64,000 bases of DNA from Sphingomonas sanguinis (lineage in GTDB: Bacteria; Pseudomonadota; Alphaproteobacteria; Sphingomonadales; Sphingomonadaceae), in contig NZ_CP079203.1 of assembly GCF_019297835.1 (NCBI RefSeq), positions 841,001 through 905,000 on the forward strand, in the 5' to 3' direction. The position numbers and the translations under genes were made by a program. A model generated the notes under the pieces. It ran no database searches, was not told the origin of the DNA, and saw nothing but the letters and a program-made list of their open reading frames with translations. Positions 27,278 through 37,481 of this stretch are shown here, in pieces; the first letter of the stretch is position 1, and the number at the start of each line of letters is the position of its first letter.

Positions 27278-28333
27278 ATGGGGCGTGCCAATATCTCGTC
27301 CGATATAGCGGATGACGTCTGTTCGACGGACCGGCGCCCGGCGGACGGGTCGCTGATCGACCGTCATGGCCGCACGATCCGCTATCTGCGCATCTCCGTC
27401 ACCGATCGCTGCGACCTGCGCTGTCGATATTGCATGGCCGAGCAGATGACCTTCTTGCCCCGCGCCAAGCTGCTCAGCCTGGACGAGATCGCGATCATCG
27501 CCGAGCGCTTCATCGCGCGCGGCGTGACCCGCATCCGCCTGTCCGGGGGCGAGCCGCTGGTCCGGCGCGACGTGGTCGATCTGGTCAAACGGCTGGGCGG
27601 GCATGTCGGACGGGGCCTAGACGAGCTGACCATGACGACCAACGGCACGCGGCTGGCCGATCATGCGGGTGCGCTGGTCGATGCGGGCGTACGGCGGATC
27701 AATGTCAGCCTGGACAGCCGCGATCCCGAACGCTTTCGCTACATCACCCGTCACGGCGATGTCGGTCAGGTGATCCATGGCATCCTCTCCGCGCGCGACG
27801 CCGGGCTTGCGATCAAGATCAACATGGTCGCGCTCAAGGGGATGAACGAGGACGAGATCGCTTCGATGCTGTCCTGGTGCGTTTCGGAGCAATTGGACCT
27901 TTCGCTCATCGAGACGATGCCGCTGGGTGCGATCGACGAGGACCGGGTGGACCGCTTCCTGCCGCTGACCACCGTGTTCGACCGACTGTCGGCCGAGTTC
28001 CCCCTCACCCGCGCCGGGCACCGCACCGGCGGCCCCGCCCGCTACTGGCAGGTGGAGGGCAGCGAGACCCGGCTGGGCCTGATCTCCCCCCTCACCGCGA
28101 ATTTTTGCGACGGCTGCAACCGCGTGAGGCTGACGACCGAGGGCAAGCTGTATATGTGTCTGGGTCATGAGGATCAGGTGGATTTGAAGGCCGCGCTGCG
28201 GAACGGAGGGATCGAGGCGCTCGACACGGCGATCGATCTGGGGCTGGCGTCCAAGCCTGCCCGGCATGATTTCCGTATCGAGGCGGGATCGGCCCCGGCG
28301 GTGTCGCGCCATATGAGCGTGACCGGCGGATGA
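27278..28333 (+). CDS. moaA: GTP 3',8-cyclase MoaA (molybdenum cofactor biosynthesis)
   Basis: The 351-residue radical SAM enzyme converts GTP to 3',8-cyclo-GTP, the first step of Moco synthesis. The N-terminal cluster is Cys45, Cys49 and Cys52 in CDLRCRYC, and the C-terminal cluster lies in CDGCNRVRLTTEGKLYMCLG. The protein ends in Gly-Gly, the tail essential in MoaA. The ATG at 27278 is preferred; a TTG at 27242 would add 12 residues. No strong ribosome-binding site is visible for either. It overlaps nadK by four bases (ATGA). Confidence 0.96.
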   Translation: MGRANISSDIADDVCSTDRRPADGSLIDRHGRTIRYLRISVTDRCDLRCRYCMAEQMTFLPRAKLLSLDEIAIIAERFIARGVTRIRLSGGEPLVRRDVVDLVKRLGGHVGRGLDELTMTTNGTRLADHAGALVDAGVRRINVSLDSRDPERFRYITRHGDVGQVIHGILSARDAGLAIKINMVALKGMNEDEIASMLSWCVSEQLDLSLIETMPLGAIDEDRVDRFLPLTTVFDRLSAEFPLTRAGHRTGGPARYWQVEGSETRLGLISPLTANFCDGCNRVRLTTEGKLYMCLGHEDQVDLKAALRNGGIEALDTAIDLGLASKPARHDFRIEAGSAPAVSRHMSVTGG

Positions 28334-29109
28334 CCCTTCCCGTCCGGCGGGCGCTCGTCGCCTCGCCCACCGCGCCCGCCCAGACGGCAGCCGCCGATCT
28401 GCTGCAAAGCGCCGACTGGGTCGATTTCGACGAGGCCGATTACGTCATCGCGCTCGGCGGGGACGGCTTCATGCTCCAGACGCTGCACCGGATGCTGGAG
28501 CGGCGGCGCGGCCCCGTGCCGGTGTTCGGCATGAACCTGGGCACGGTCGGCTTCCTGATGAACGAGTGGCGCAGCTATGGGCTGGAGGACCGGCTGGCCC
28601 GCGCCAAGCCGTTCCGCGTCACCCCGCTTAAGATGACCGCCACCGGTATCGACGGGCGGGTGCATACGCTGCCCGCGATCAACGAAATCTCTCTGCTGCG
28701 CGAAACCCGCCAGACCGCCAAGCTGGAGGTGATGGTCAACGAGCGCATCGTCCTGCCCGAACTGGCGTGCGACGGCATCCTCGCCGCGACCCCGGCGGGA
28801 TCGACCGCCTATAATTTCTCGGCCCAGGGCCCGATCCTGCCGCTCGGCTCGGCGCTGATCGCACTGACCCCGATCAGCCCCTTCCGCCCCCGGCGCTGGC
28901 GCGGTGCGATCCTGCCCGACAAGGCGCGCATATCGATCAAGGTCCTCGATCCCGGCAAGCGCCCCGTCTCGGCCGTGGCCGACCAGCGCGAAGTCCGCGA
29001 CGTGGCGCAGGTCGATATCTGCATGGACCGATCCCGCGAGCTGACGCTGATGTTCGACCCCGAACACGCGCTCGACGACCGCATCACCATGGAGCAGTTC
29101 GTCTCCTGA
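28330..29109 (+). CDS. nadK: NAD kinase
   Basis: The 259-residue enzyme phosphorylates NAD+ to NADP+. The nucleotide-binding motif GGDGFMLQTL is at about residues 41-50, NEISLLRETRQTAKLEVMVN forms the core, and ATPAGSTAYNFSAQGP carries the second conserved block. The start codon overlaps the moaA stop (ATGA), indicating translational coupling. The protein is somewhat short but complete, as is usual for alphaproteobacterial NAD kinases. Confidence 0.95.
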   Translation: MTLPVRRALVASPTAPAQTAAADLLQSADWVDFDEADYVIALGGDGFMLQTLHRMLERRRGPVPVFGMNLGTVGFLMNEWRSYGLEDRLARAKPFRVTPLKMTATGIDGRVHTLPAINEISLLRETRQTAKLEVMVNERIVLPELACDGILAATPAGSTAYNFSAQGPILPLGSALIALTPISPFRPRRWRGAILPDKARISIKVLDPGKRPVSAVADQREVRDVAQVDICMDRSRELTLMFDPEHALDDRITMEQFVS

Positions 29110-29132
29110 CGGAGGCCACCGCATAACCTCTT

Positions 29133-29255
29133 ATTCCTTCCCTGCAAAGGGAGGGGGACCATCCGGAGGATGGTGGAGGGGTGTCACCCCTATCGAGAGC
29201 GGGACACCCCTCCGTCAGGCCCTCGGCCTGCCACCTCCCCTTGCAGGGGAGGAAT
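29133..29255. repeat. MITE-like inverted-repeat element, copy 1 (family C)
   Basis: The left end reads ATTCCTTCCCTGCAAAGGGA and the right end TCCCCTTGCAGGGGAGGAAT, so the ends are inverted repeats. The interior carries GACCATCCGGAGGATGGTGG and CGTCAGGCCCTCGGCCTGCC hairpins. Copies 2 and 3 lie at 33175-33300 and 53206-53344. This copy sits between nadK and tRNA-Asn. Confidence 0.8.
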
Positions 29256-29332
29256 GGAAGCCAACGAAGGCCCGACCCGCATTTATCCACAGATTTGGCG
29301 GCAAGACTTACGCAAAACCGTCAAAAAAGGGG

Positions 29333-29360
29333 TTGCGGCTTTTTTCGTGCCCTTTATAGG
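29333..29360 (+). promoter_or_regulatory. Probable sigma-70 promoter of tRNA-Asn
   Basis: TTGCGG (29333-29338), 16 bases, TATAGG (29355-29360), 24 bases before the tRNA. A GTCAAAAAA block lies just upstream, as before the tRNA-Lys promoter. Confidence 0.5.
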
Positions 29361-29383
29361 ACCCCTCCACAGCGCCGGAACAT

Positions 29384-29458
29384 TCCCTGATAGCTCAGCG
29401 GTAGAGCTCTCGACTGTTAATCGAGCGGCCGTAGGTTCGAATCCTACTCAGGGAGCCA
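29384..29458 (+). tRNA. tRNA-Asn (anticodon GTT)
   Basis: Acceptor strands TCCCTGA and TCAGGGA pair fully, discriminator G, CCA encoded. The D arm contains AGCTCAGCGGTAGAGC, the anticodon stem is CTCGA/TCGAG around loop CTGTTAA (anticodon GTT), and the T arm contains GGTTCGAATCC. Confidence 0.98.
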
Positions 29459-29461
29459 CCG

Positions 29462-29484
29462 GCGCTGTCTTCCCCAGACAGCGC
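29462..29484. terminator. Hairpin between tRNA-Asn and the YgiC-like gene
   Basis: GCGCTGTCT (29462-29470) and AGACAGCGC (29476-29484) form a perfect 9-bp stem with a 5-base loop, between converging transcription units. There is no U-tract in either direction. Confidence 0.55.
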
Positions 29485-29497
29485 TAGCCAGGACGGA

Positions 29498-30646
29498 TTA
29501 GCCGTCGATCACATGCGGTACGAACCGTGCGGTGTTCGAGGTGATCAGCCCGTCCTCACGGATGCCCATCCCCACCGGCGCGCCGTCCACCACCCAGCTT
29601 CCCAGCACCGGAAAACAGCCCGGTGCCGCCTCCGGCAGCCGGTAGAGCGACTGATAAATATAACCCTCCTTGCCATAATCTCCGGCCGTCTCCGCCACGA
29701 TGCTGCCAGCCTTGCGGATCGAAACGTTCGCGCCCTCGCGCGACAGCAGCGGCTTGGCCACCGCATCGCCGCTCGGCACCGAAAAGCTGGCGGGAAGCAG
29801 GTTCGGATGGCCGGGAAACAAATCCCACAGCACCGGCAGGATCGCCTTGTTCGACCAGATCATCTTCCAGACCGGCTCGATCCAGGTCAGGTCGCCCCGC
29901 TCCAGATTGTCGAGCAGGGGCGCAGCGAACTCCTCATGGACCAGCCATTCCCACGGATAGAGCTTGAACATCGCCTCGATCCGCATGTCCGCCTCGTCGA
30001 CGAAGCAATGCGTGTCGTGGTTCCATCCGATCTGCTCCATCAATATGGGGATGGTGGAAATGCCCGCCGCCTCGGCGGTGTCGCGCAGATAGGCGGCGGT
30101 GACGGCATCCTCGCCCGCCAGATCCTCGACATGCGCGACATGGAGCGTCGCGGGCAGAGCGGGCGCAATCTCGGCCCAGCGGGCCACCAGCGCCTCGTGC
30201 AGGCTGTTGAACTGGTCGAGCGCGGGGAAAACCTCCTCCTTCCACGCCCATTGCACCACGGCCGCTTCCAACAGGGAGGTGGGCGTGTCGCAGTTGAACT
30301 CGAACAGCTTGGGCGCGTCCGTACCGTCATAGCCCAGATCAAAACGCCCGAAATTCAATGCGGGCGGCTCGGCCTCCCAGGCTTCGCGGATCGGATCGTG
30401 AAAGGCGGGCGGGATGGCGAAGCGGTGCAGAAGCGCAGGGTCGCTCACTACCGCCTCCCCGGCCGCCAGGAACAGCCGATACAACTCGGTCGTTGCAGCC
30501 TCGATCGTGTCGATCTGCGCGCGGGTGAAGCGATAGCAGGCGCTTTCGTCCCAATAGGGTCGCTCGCGCCCCTCATGCCAGATCAGGCCCAGCGCCTCGA
30601 CCTTCGCCTGCCAGCCCAGTCTTGGGGTCAGGGTCTGGCGGATCAT
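29498..30646 (-). CDS. ygiC: Glutathionylspermidine synthase-like ATP-grasp protein (YgiC family)
   Basis: The 382-residue protein matches the GSP synthase-like pattern: LGYDGTDAPKLFEFNCDTPTSLLEAAVVQWAWKE at about 100-140 and a C-terminal block YKEGYIYQSL-like with VLGSWVVDGAPVGMGIREDG. It lacks the amidase domain of full Gsp enzymes, as in E. coli YgiC and YjfC, whose substrate is not established. It overlaps the upstream YgiB-like lipoprotein gene by four bases (ATGA on the minus strand), so the pair is translationally coupled, the same partnership as ygiB-ygiC. I set the start at this overlap; a longer upstream frame is antisense-like. Confidence 0.9.
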   Translation of the reverse strand: MIRQTLTPRLGWQAKVEALGLIWHEGRERPYWDESACYRFTRAQIDTIEAATTELYRLFLAAGEAVVSDPALLHRFAIPPAFHDPIREAWEAEPPALNFGRFDLGYDGTDAPKLFEFNCDTPTSLLEAAVVQWAWKEEVFPALDQFNSLHEALVARWAEIAPALPATLHVAHVEDLAGEDAVTAAYLRDTAEAAGISTIPILMEQIGWNHDTHCFVDEADMRIEAMFKLYPWEWLVHEEFAAPLLDNLERGDLTWIEPVWKMIWSNKAILPVLWDLFPGHPNLLPASFSVPSGDAVAKPLLSREGANVSIRKAGSIVAETAGDYGKEGYIYQSLYRLPEAAPGCFPVLGSWVVDGAPVGMGIREDGLITSNTARFVPHVIDG

Positions 30647-31020
30647 GCGTGGATACTGCCGAATCGGCTTGCCGATGCGCCGAAGCCGCCCCGGCTGACA
30701 GCGGCGGCGCGGGTCATCGCGCTGCCCGACGGTGCAAAGCCATAGCGGGCGCCCGGTGCAGCACGGAAGCTGCCGCCGGTCGCGCGTTCGCCGAAATAGG
30801 GAATGGCACGGCCGCGCCCCAGAAAATACCAGAAGGCCGCGCCGCCAATCCCTGCGCGATGTTGCCGACAGCGATCGTCGGGCAGGCGCACGCCTTGCGC
30901 ATCGGTGCAGATCGCCGTGTCGCGATCGGCCGTCCAATTGTCGTCCGCTTTGGCGCGATTACAGCCGCTTGCCAGCAGCGCCGCCGCCATCGCGGTCGTC
31001 CATTTCAGGTCAAATGCCAT
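30643..31020 (-). CDS. ygiB: YgiB-like lipoprotein (DUF1190 family)
   Basis: The 125-residue protein starts with a lipoprotein signal (lipobox LLASGC, Cys19). The C-terminal half is Gly/Ser/Arg-rich and ends AVSRGGFGASASRFG, the pattern I know from YgiB/YjfM (DUF1190). GGGAGG lies 6 bases before the ATG. It overlaps the YgiC-like ATP-grasp gene by four bases. Two conserved-looking Cys in the middle (AICTDAQGVRLPDDRC) may pair. The paired function is unknown; a link with envelope modification or polyamine/glutathione conjugates is only inference. Confidence 0.78.
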   Translation of the reverse strand: MAFDLKWTTAMAAALLASGCNRAKADDNWTADRDTAICTDAQGVRLPDDRCRQHRAGIGGAAFWYFLGRGRAIPYFGERATGGSFRAAPGARYGFAPSGSAMTRAAAVSRGGFGASASRFGSIHA

Positions 31021-31076
31021 CTCGTCCCTCCCGCGCGCATCATGGTGCAGGAGCAGCCTTTCTGGCCAGAGAAATG

Positions 31077-31104
31077 AAAAGGGGCCGGTGAACTCTCCAC
31101 CGGC
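31077..31104 (-). terminator. Terminator after the glycine-zipper protein gene
   Basis: GCCGGTG (31084-31090) and CACCGGC (31098-31104) form the stem. The minus-strand tail is CCCTTTTCATTT. It separates this gene from the ygiB-ygiC pair. Confidence 0.65.
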
Positions 31105-31123
31105 ACCCCATCTTTTCCCGACC

Positions 31124-31492
31124 TTAGCGGCAGCGGACCTTGCCGCGATCGATCGAGCGGCCCAGCAGCGCACCGCCACCGGCACCCAGCAGGGTGCCCA
31201 GCGTGCCGCCGCCGATCACATTGCCCAGCACGCCGCCGCCGAGCGCGCCGACGACCAGGCCGGTGGTGCCGTCATTGCGCTTGCAATAGGTACGGCCATC
31301 ACGGCCACGGAAGACCTGATCGTCGCGGTTCAGGCGACGCTCGCGGTAATTGCCACGGCGATAATCGCGCGAGGCATCCCAGTCGTTACGGTCGCCATGC
31401 CAGCGATAGTCACGGTCCTGGGCGACGGCGGGCGTCGCGGCGATCGGGGTGGCGACGGTAACGACGGCCAGAGCGGCGAGCAGAGCTTTCAC
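31124..31492 (-). CDS. Small exported glycine-zipper 2TM-type protein
   Basis: The 122-residue precursor starts at GTG (AAGGAG 7 bases upstream) with a signal peptide (about 1-25, ending PAVAQ). A charged Arg/Asp/Tyr-rich segment follows. Then comes a Gly-rich hydrophobic block (GLVVGALGGGVLGNVIGGGTLGTLLGAGGGALLG) with the GxxxG spacing of glycine-zipper domains found in outer-membrane SlyB/Rick17kDa-like proteins. A role in envelope integrity is inferred from the family. A terminator follows the stop. Confidence 0.8.
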   Translation of the reverse strand: MKALLAALAVVTVATPIAATPAVAQDRDYRWHGDRNDWDASRDYRRGNYRERRLNRDDQVFRGRDGRTYCKRNDGTTGLVVGALGGGVLGNVIGGGTLGTLLGAGGGALLGRSIDRGKVRCR

Positions 31493-31594
31493 GGCAGGTC
31501 TCCTTTTCCTCAAGCGGGCACAACGCGCATCGTGCAAAGCTGTTCAATTCCAACGCGACTGGCACCCGGAGGCCGCGTCGGGCATTGAAGCCCC

Positions 31595-32014
31595 ATGCGC
31601 CAAGCCACCACGATGTTAACCTTCGACACCCATGGTCAGGGCCTGACCGAGATCACCCGGCCGGTCGCCGCCTGGGTCCGCGAGCAGGGCATGGACGAAG
31701 GGCTGTTGACTCTCTTCTGTCGCCACACCTCGGCCTCGCTCATCATCCAGGAAAATGCCGCGCCGGAAGTGAGGACCGACATCCTCGACTATTTCGCGCG
31801 GATCGCGCCCGAGGATACGCGCGCCTACGCCCATGACGATGAGGGGCCCGACGACATGCCCGCGCATCTTCGGGCCATCCTGACCGGGGTGAACCTGTCG
31901 GTGCCGTTGATCGGCGGTCGGCTGGCGCTGGGGACGTGGCAGGGCATCTATCTGTTCGAGCATCGCCGCGCGCCGCATAGGCGGCAGATCGCGCTGCATA
32001 TGGCGGGCGTCTGA
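31595..32014 (+). CDS. yjbQ: YjbQ / UPF0047 family protein (secondary thiamine-phosphate synthase type)
   Basis: The 139-residue protein matches UPF0047: FCRHTSASLIIQENAAPEVRTDILDYFARIAPE, then HDDEGPDDMPAHLRAILTGVNLSVPLIGGRLALGTWQGIYLFEHR. The conserved His and Glu/Asp residues are in place. Members have weak thiamine-phosphate synthase activity, and the physiological role is unclear. It stands alone between the glycine-zipper gene (divergent) and a lipoprotein gene. Confidence 0.93.
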   Translation: MRQATTMLTFDTHGQGLTEITRPVAAWVREQGMDEGLLTLFCRHTSASLIIQENAAPEVRTDILDYFARIAPEDTRAYAHDDEGPDDMPAHLRAILTGVNLSVPLIGGRLALGTWQGIYLFEHRRAPHRRQIALHMAGV

Positions 32015-32123
32015 CACGCAATTCATCGCGGGAGCCAAACCGTTCATCGACCGTTCTGGTGGCATACGCTACAGGACTGGTGTCGACCGGCTCGGCCGGA
32101 CGGCAGGAAAGGAAGAAGAGTCC

Positions 32124-32705
32124 ATGCAATTCGGTCGTAAGATCGCGCTCGCGCTGGTCGGCGCCAGCACCTTGATGGTCGCGGGATGCGCGACCGAAAC
32201 CACCTATCGCCCCGCCACAGGCTCGGGCTTTTACCGCACCGGCTATTCCGACCAGCAGTTGGAGCCGGGCCGCTTCATCGTCAGCTTCGCGGGCAACACC
32301 GTTACCTCGCGCGACACCGTGGAACGCTACCTGCTGTTCCGCGCGGCCGAGCTGACGCTGGCCAATGGCTATGACTATTTCGTGATGGCCGACCGCGACA
32401 CGCAGCTGCGCTCGCGCACCTACTCGACGCCGGGTGCCTTCGGGCCGGGCTTCGGTGGCTGGGGCGGCGGCTGGTGGGGTCCGTCGTGGCGCTATTATGG
32501 TCGCGGCTTTGGTTGGCGCAGCTGGGACCCGTTCTGGGGTGATCCATTCTTCGGCAACAACATGGATATCAACACCATCGACCGCTACGAAGCGACCGCC
32601 GAGGTCGTGATGCGCAAGGGGCCGATCCCGCGCGACAATCTCCGCGCCTTCGACGCCCGCGCGATCGTCTCGACGATCGGGCCGACGGTGGTGATGCCGA
32701 AGTAA
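32124..32705 (+). CDS. CC0125/CC1285-type lipoprotein of unknown function
   Basis: The 193-residue lipoprotein has a signal ending VAGC (Cys22). The mature part begins with Tyr-rich TTYRPATGSGFYRTGYSDQQL and continues RFIVSFAGNTVTSRDTVERYLLFRAAELTLANGYDYFVM, the conserved core of a family I recall as CC0125/CC1285 from Caulobacter. A Gly/Trp/Tyr-rich insert (about 105-140) precedes a C-terminal strand region. GGAAAGGAAGAAG upstream gives a ribosome-binding site. A strong terminator follows. Confidence 0.82.
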   Translation: MQFGRKIALALVGASTLMVAGCATETTYRPATGSGFYRTGYSDQQLEPGRFIVSFAGNTVTSRDTVERYLLFRAAELTLANGYDYFVMADRDTQLRSRTYSTPGAFGPGFGGWGGGWWGPSWRYYGRGFGWRSWDPFWGDPFFGNNMDINTIDRYEATAEVVMRKGPIPRDNLRAFDARAIVSTIGPTVVMPK

Positions 32706-32728
32706 TTCGGCCGAGATACCGGATCATG

Positions 32729-32764
32729 GGGCGGTCACCTTACCGGGTGGCCGCCCTTTTTCTT
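32729..32764 (+). terminator. Rho-independent terminator after the CC0125-type lipoprotein gene
   Basis: GGGCGGTCACC and GGTGGCCGCCC form an 11-bp stem (one G-U pair) with a short TTACCG-type loop, followed by TTTTTCTT. Confidence 0.85.
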
Positions 32765-32767
32765 GGT

Positions 32768-33118
32768 TTAGGGGCGACCGCCACGCACGCGGCGCGCATT
32801 GACCATGCCGCGCAGCGCTTCGGTGCGGACCTGCAACTCGCGCTGTTCGGATGGTGACAGTCCGTCCTGCCCGAAGCGCTCCCCCAGCGCACCGATCGCG
32901 GCATCCTCCTTTTTGAAGGATCGGGCTTCAGCGCGCGATATGTCGCCGCTGCGTCGCGCCTCGCGGATCGAACGACGGATGTCGCGGCGATCGGTGGCGG
33001 GGGGCGGCTGGTTGGGCATGGCGATGATGTCGGCGGGCGGCCCGGCACTGACGAACTGCGCAGGCGCTGCGGCGGGCAGCACGGCTATGATGACGGCCGG
33101 TATCGCATAGCGCTTCAT
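32768..33118 (-). CDS. Small exported helical protein of unknown function
   Basis: The 116-residue precursor has a signal peptide (about 1-20, ending AAPAQ). The mature protein is short, charged and helical (RRSIREARRSGDISRAEARSF, and LSPSEQRELQVRTEALRGMV), with Pro-rich spacing after the signal. GGGAGG lies 7 bases upstream of the ATG. I do not recognise a named family; the helical, Arg/Glu-rich composition is reminiscent of Spy/CpxP-like periplasmic proteins, without their LTxxQ motifs. Confidence 0.7.
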   Translation of the reverse strand: MKRYAIPAVIIAVLPAAAPAQFVSAGPPADIIAMPNQPPPATDRRDIRRSIREARRSGDISRAEARSFKKEDAAIGALGERFGQDGLSPSEQRELQVRTEALRGMVNARRVRGGRP

Positions 33119-33174
33119 GGTTGATCCTCCCTGTCGGCGGAGGATTGCTCTCTGTGACTGAACGAGGCCTGTCT

Positions 33175-33300
33175 ATTCCTCCCCTGCAAGGGGAGGGGGA
33201 CCATGCGAAGCATGGTGGAGGGGGCTTGCCACGAGGGACGTCCAATGAGGAAGCCCCCCATCAGGCCTTCGGCCTGCCACCTCTCCGCGAGCGGGGGAAT
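33175..33300. repeat. MITE-like inverted-repeat element, copy 2 (family C)
   Basis: It begins ATTCCTCCCCTGCAAGGGGA and ends with a diverged right arm (CTCCGCGAGCGGGGGAAT). The internal blocks GACCATGCGAAGCATGGTGG and CATCAGGCCTTCGGCCTGCC match copies at 29133 and 53206. It sits between secA and the small exported protein gene. Confidence 0.8.
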
Positions 33301-33334
33301 GAAAAAGGGCGGCGAGCCTACGCTCACCGCCCTT
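33301..33334 (-). terminator. Rho-independent terminator of secA
   Basis: On the minus strand GGGCGGTGAGC pairs with GCTCGCCGCCC around GTAG, followed by TTTTTC. It lies just past the secA stop codon. Confidence 0.88.
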
Positions 33335-33356
33335 CCACAAGCCTAGAGGCCGACGA

Positions 33357-36101
<2,745 letters not shown>

Positions 36102-36209
36102 AAGCGATTTCCTGACTGAAATATCGTGAGATGGGCGCAGCACCGGTCGAAGCGTGGCGCGCGCGACTGTAATGATAGGCAATGGGTCGGCCGGGCGCCG
36201 ACGCCGGGG

Positions 36210-36470
36210 CTATTCGCGCCGACGGCCCATGAAGATCGCGGCGACCGGCCGGGGCGTGACGGCCCGGAACATGCCGAAGGTGCGCGCGCTGACGACCAGC
36301 GTGGCAAGGCTCTGTACCGGCCGGGTTGCGGCGCGCGCGACGGCGGCCTGCTTGGCGGCGGCGGCGATGCTGCACTCCGCCACGACACCCCGCGCCTCCT
36401 GCCCACGCGCGCTTCCACCCACGCCGGTCAGCGCGGACAAAAGGGCGGAAAGGAGCAGAAGCAGGTTCAT
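36210..36470 (-). CDS. Small exported or membrane-tethered hypothetical protein
   Basis: The 86-residue protein has a hydrophobic Leu-rich N-terminus (MNLLLLLSALLSALTG), probably a signal peptide, followed by an Ala/Arg-rich tail with one Cys. It lies 108 bases upstream of secA on the same strand. No strong ribosome-binding site is visible and I do not recognise a family, so it is supported mainly by its signal-like start and codon use. Confidence 0.55.
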   Translation of the reverse strand: MNLLLLLSALLSALTGVGGSARGQEARGVVAECSIAAAAKQAAVARAATRPVQSLATLVVSARTFGMFRAVTPRPVAAIFMGRRRE

Positions 36471-36544
36471 GCGAGGCTTGTCTTAGGCAGATACGCGCGG
36501 CGCGTCCATCCGTTGCATCATATCGACGCGCCGGGCTTCCGTTC

Positions 36545-37402
36545 CTATTTGACCGGGGGAAGCAGTTGATAGCCCATGCGCTGGCTGTCATGGCCCTGGG
36601 GCATGGGTGCGGGCCCCGGCTGGTAGCGGCGGCGCTCCCGACACGGGGTCATGACGTTCTGCACATCCACGAAGCCGACCTGCTGGTTGATCGTGCAGTT
36701 GGTGGCATAACCCTCTGCATCCAGATCGAAATCGGATTGCCAGAACTGGACCTTCTGCATGTCCTGCGGCCAGGCTCCGGAGAGTAGCGTTGCGTCTCCG
36801 AAGCTCGTGTCTTTCGTCATCAGAATGCGGAACCGCACCGGGACGCCGCCATTACGCTGCGCTACGCCTTGGGCCATGCCCCGCGCCATCGCCTGACAGA
36901 CCCGCGCCTCGTCCGCAGGCGGAATCGTGCCGGAGGGCAGCACGACGGCTTCGCAGCGGCTGACCGAACCGTCTGTTTCGACCACGACATCGAACCGCGT
37001 GGCGTTGGGCTGGATCGGAGGGGCACCCGGCAATTGCCAATTGACCGGCAGGATATAGGTACTGGCCACCGGCTTTCCCCGCTCGTCGCGCGCGGGCTTG
37101 AAGACCGGCTGGCCGGTCTGGACCGCCCGACAGGTCGCGGCATCGAGCGAGGGCGAAACCGATGTCTTGATCTTGCAGTCGGTGACGAGGCCGGTGGCAT
37201 CGATCGCGAGTTCGGCGATCACCCGTCCCTCCTGACCTGCGCGAAGCGCCGCTGGTGGGTAATTGTCCGGGCTGAACAGCGCGCCGATATTGCCGATCGG
37301 CCCTTGCGCACGCCCCTTGGAACGCGACTTCTGGGCCAGCGCATCGCCCGAGGCCAAGAGGCACAGCAAAGCGGCCACACCGCACGACGCCGATTTGTTC
37401 AT
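36545..37402 (-). CDS. Exported TonB-domain protein
   Basis: The 285-residue precursor has a signal peptide (about 1-23, ending ALAQK). Two TonB C-terminal-like modules follow: NYPPAALRAGQEGRVIAELAIDATGLVTDCKI with VFKPARDERGKPVASTYILPVNWQL, and a second more diverged RFDVVVETDGSVSRCEAV. It lacks the N-terminal membrane anchor and Pro-rich spacer of true TonB, so it is better described as a TonB-like periplasmic protein. GGGGAGG lies 7 bases before the ATG. It is divergent from argJ, 79 bases apart. Confidence 0.83.
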   Translation of the reverse strand: MNKSASCGVAALLCLLASGDALAQKSRSKGRAQGPIGNIGALFSPDNYPPAALRAGQEGRVIAELAIDATGLVTDCKIKTSVSPSLDAATCRAVQTGQPVFKPARDERGKPVASTYILPVNWQLPGAPPIQPNATRFDVVVETDGSVSRCEAVVLPSGTIPPADEARVCQAMARGMAQGVAQRNGGVPVRFRILMTKDTSFGDATLLSGAWPQDMQKVQFWQSDFDLDAEGYATNCTINQQVGFVDVQNVMTPCRERRRYQPGPAPMPQGHDSQRMGYQLLPPVK

Positions 37403-37481
37403 TTCGGAACCTCCCCCACTTCGTCCCCATGACGGTATCAACCATTGCAGCGCGCGCGCGCAAGCGGCAAAGCACGGGGTC

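Noticed and set aside
29133-29255. CRISPR array or insertion sequence at the family C repeats
   Set aside because: The three copies are far apart and lack regular spacers, and no transposase frame is inside them.
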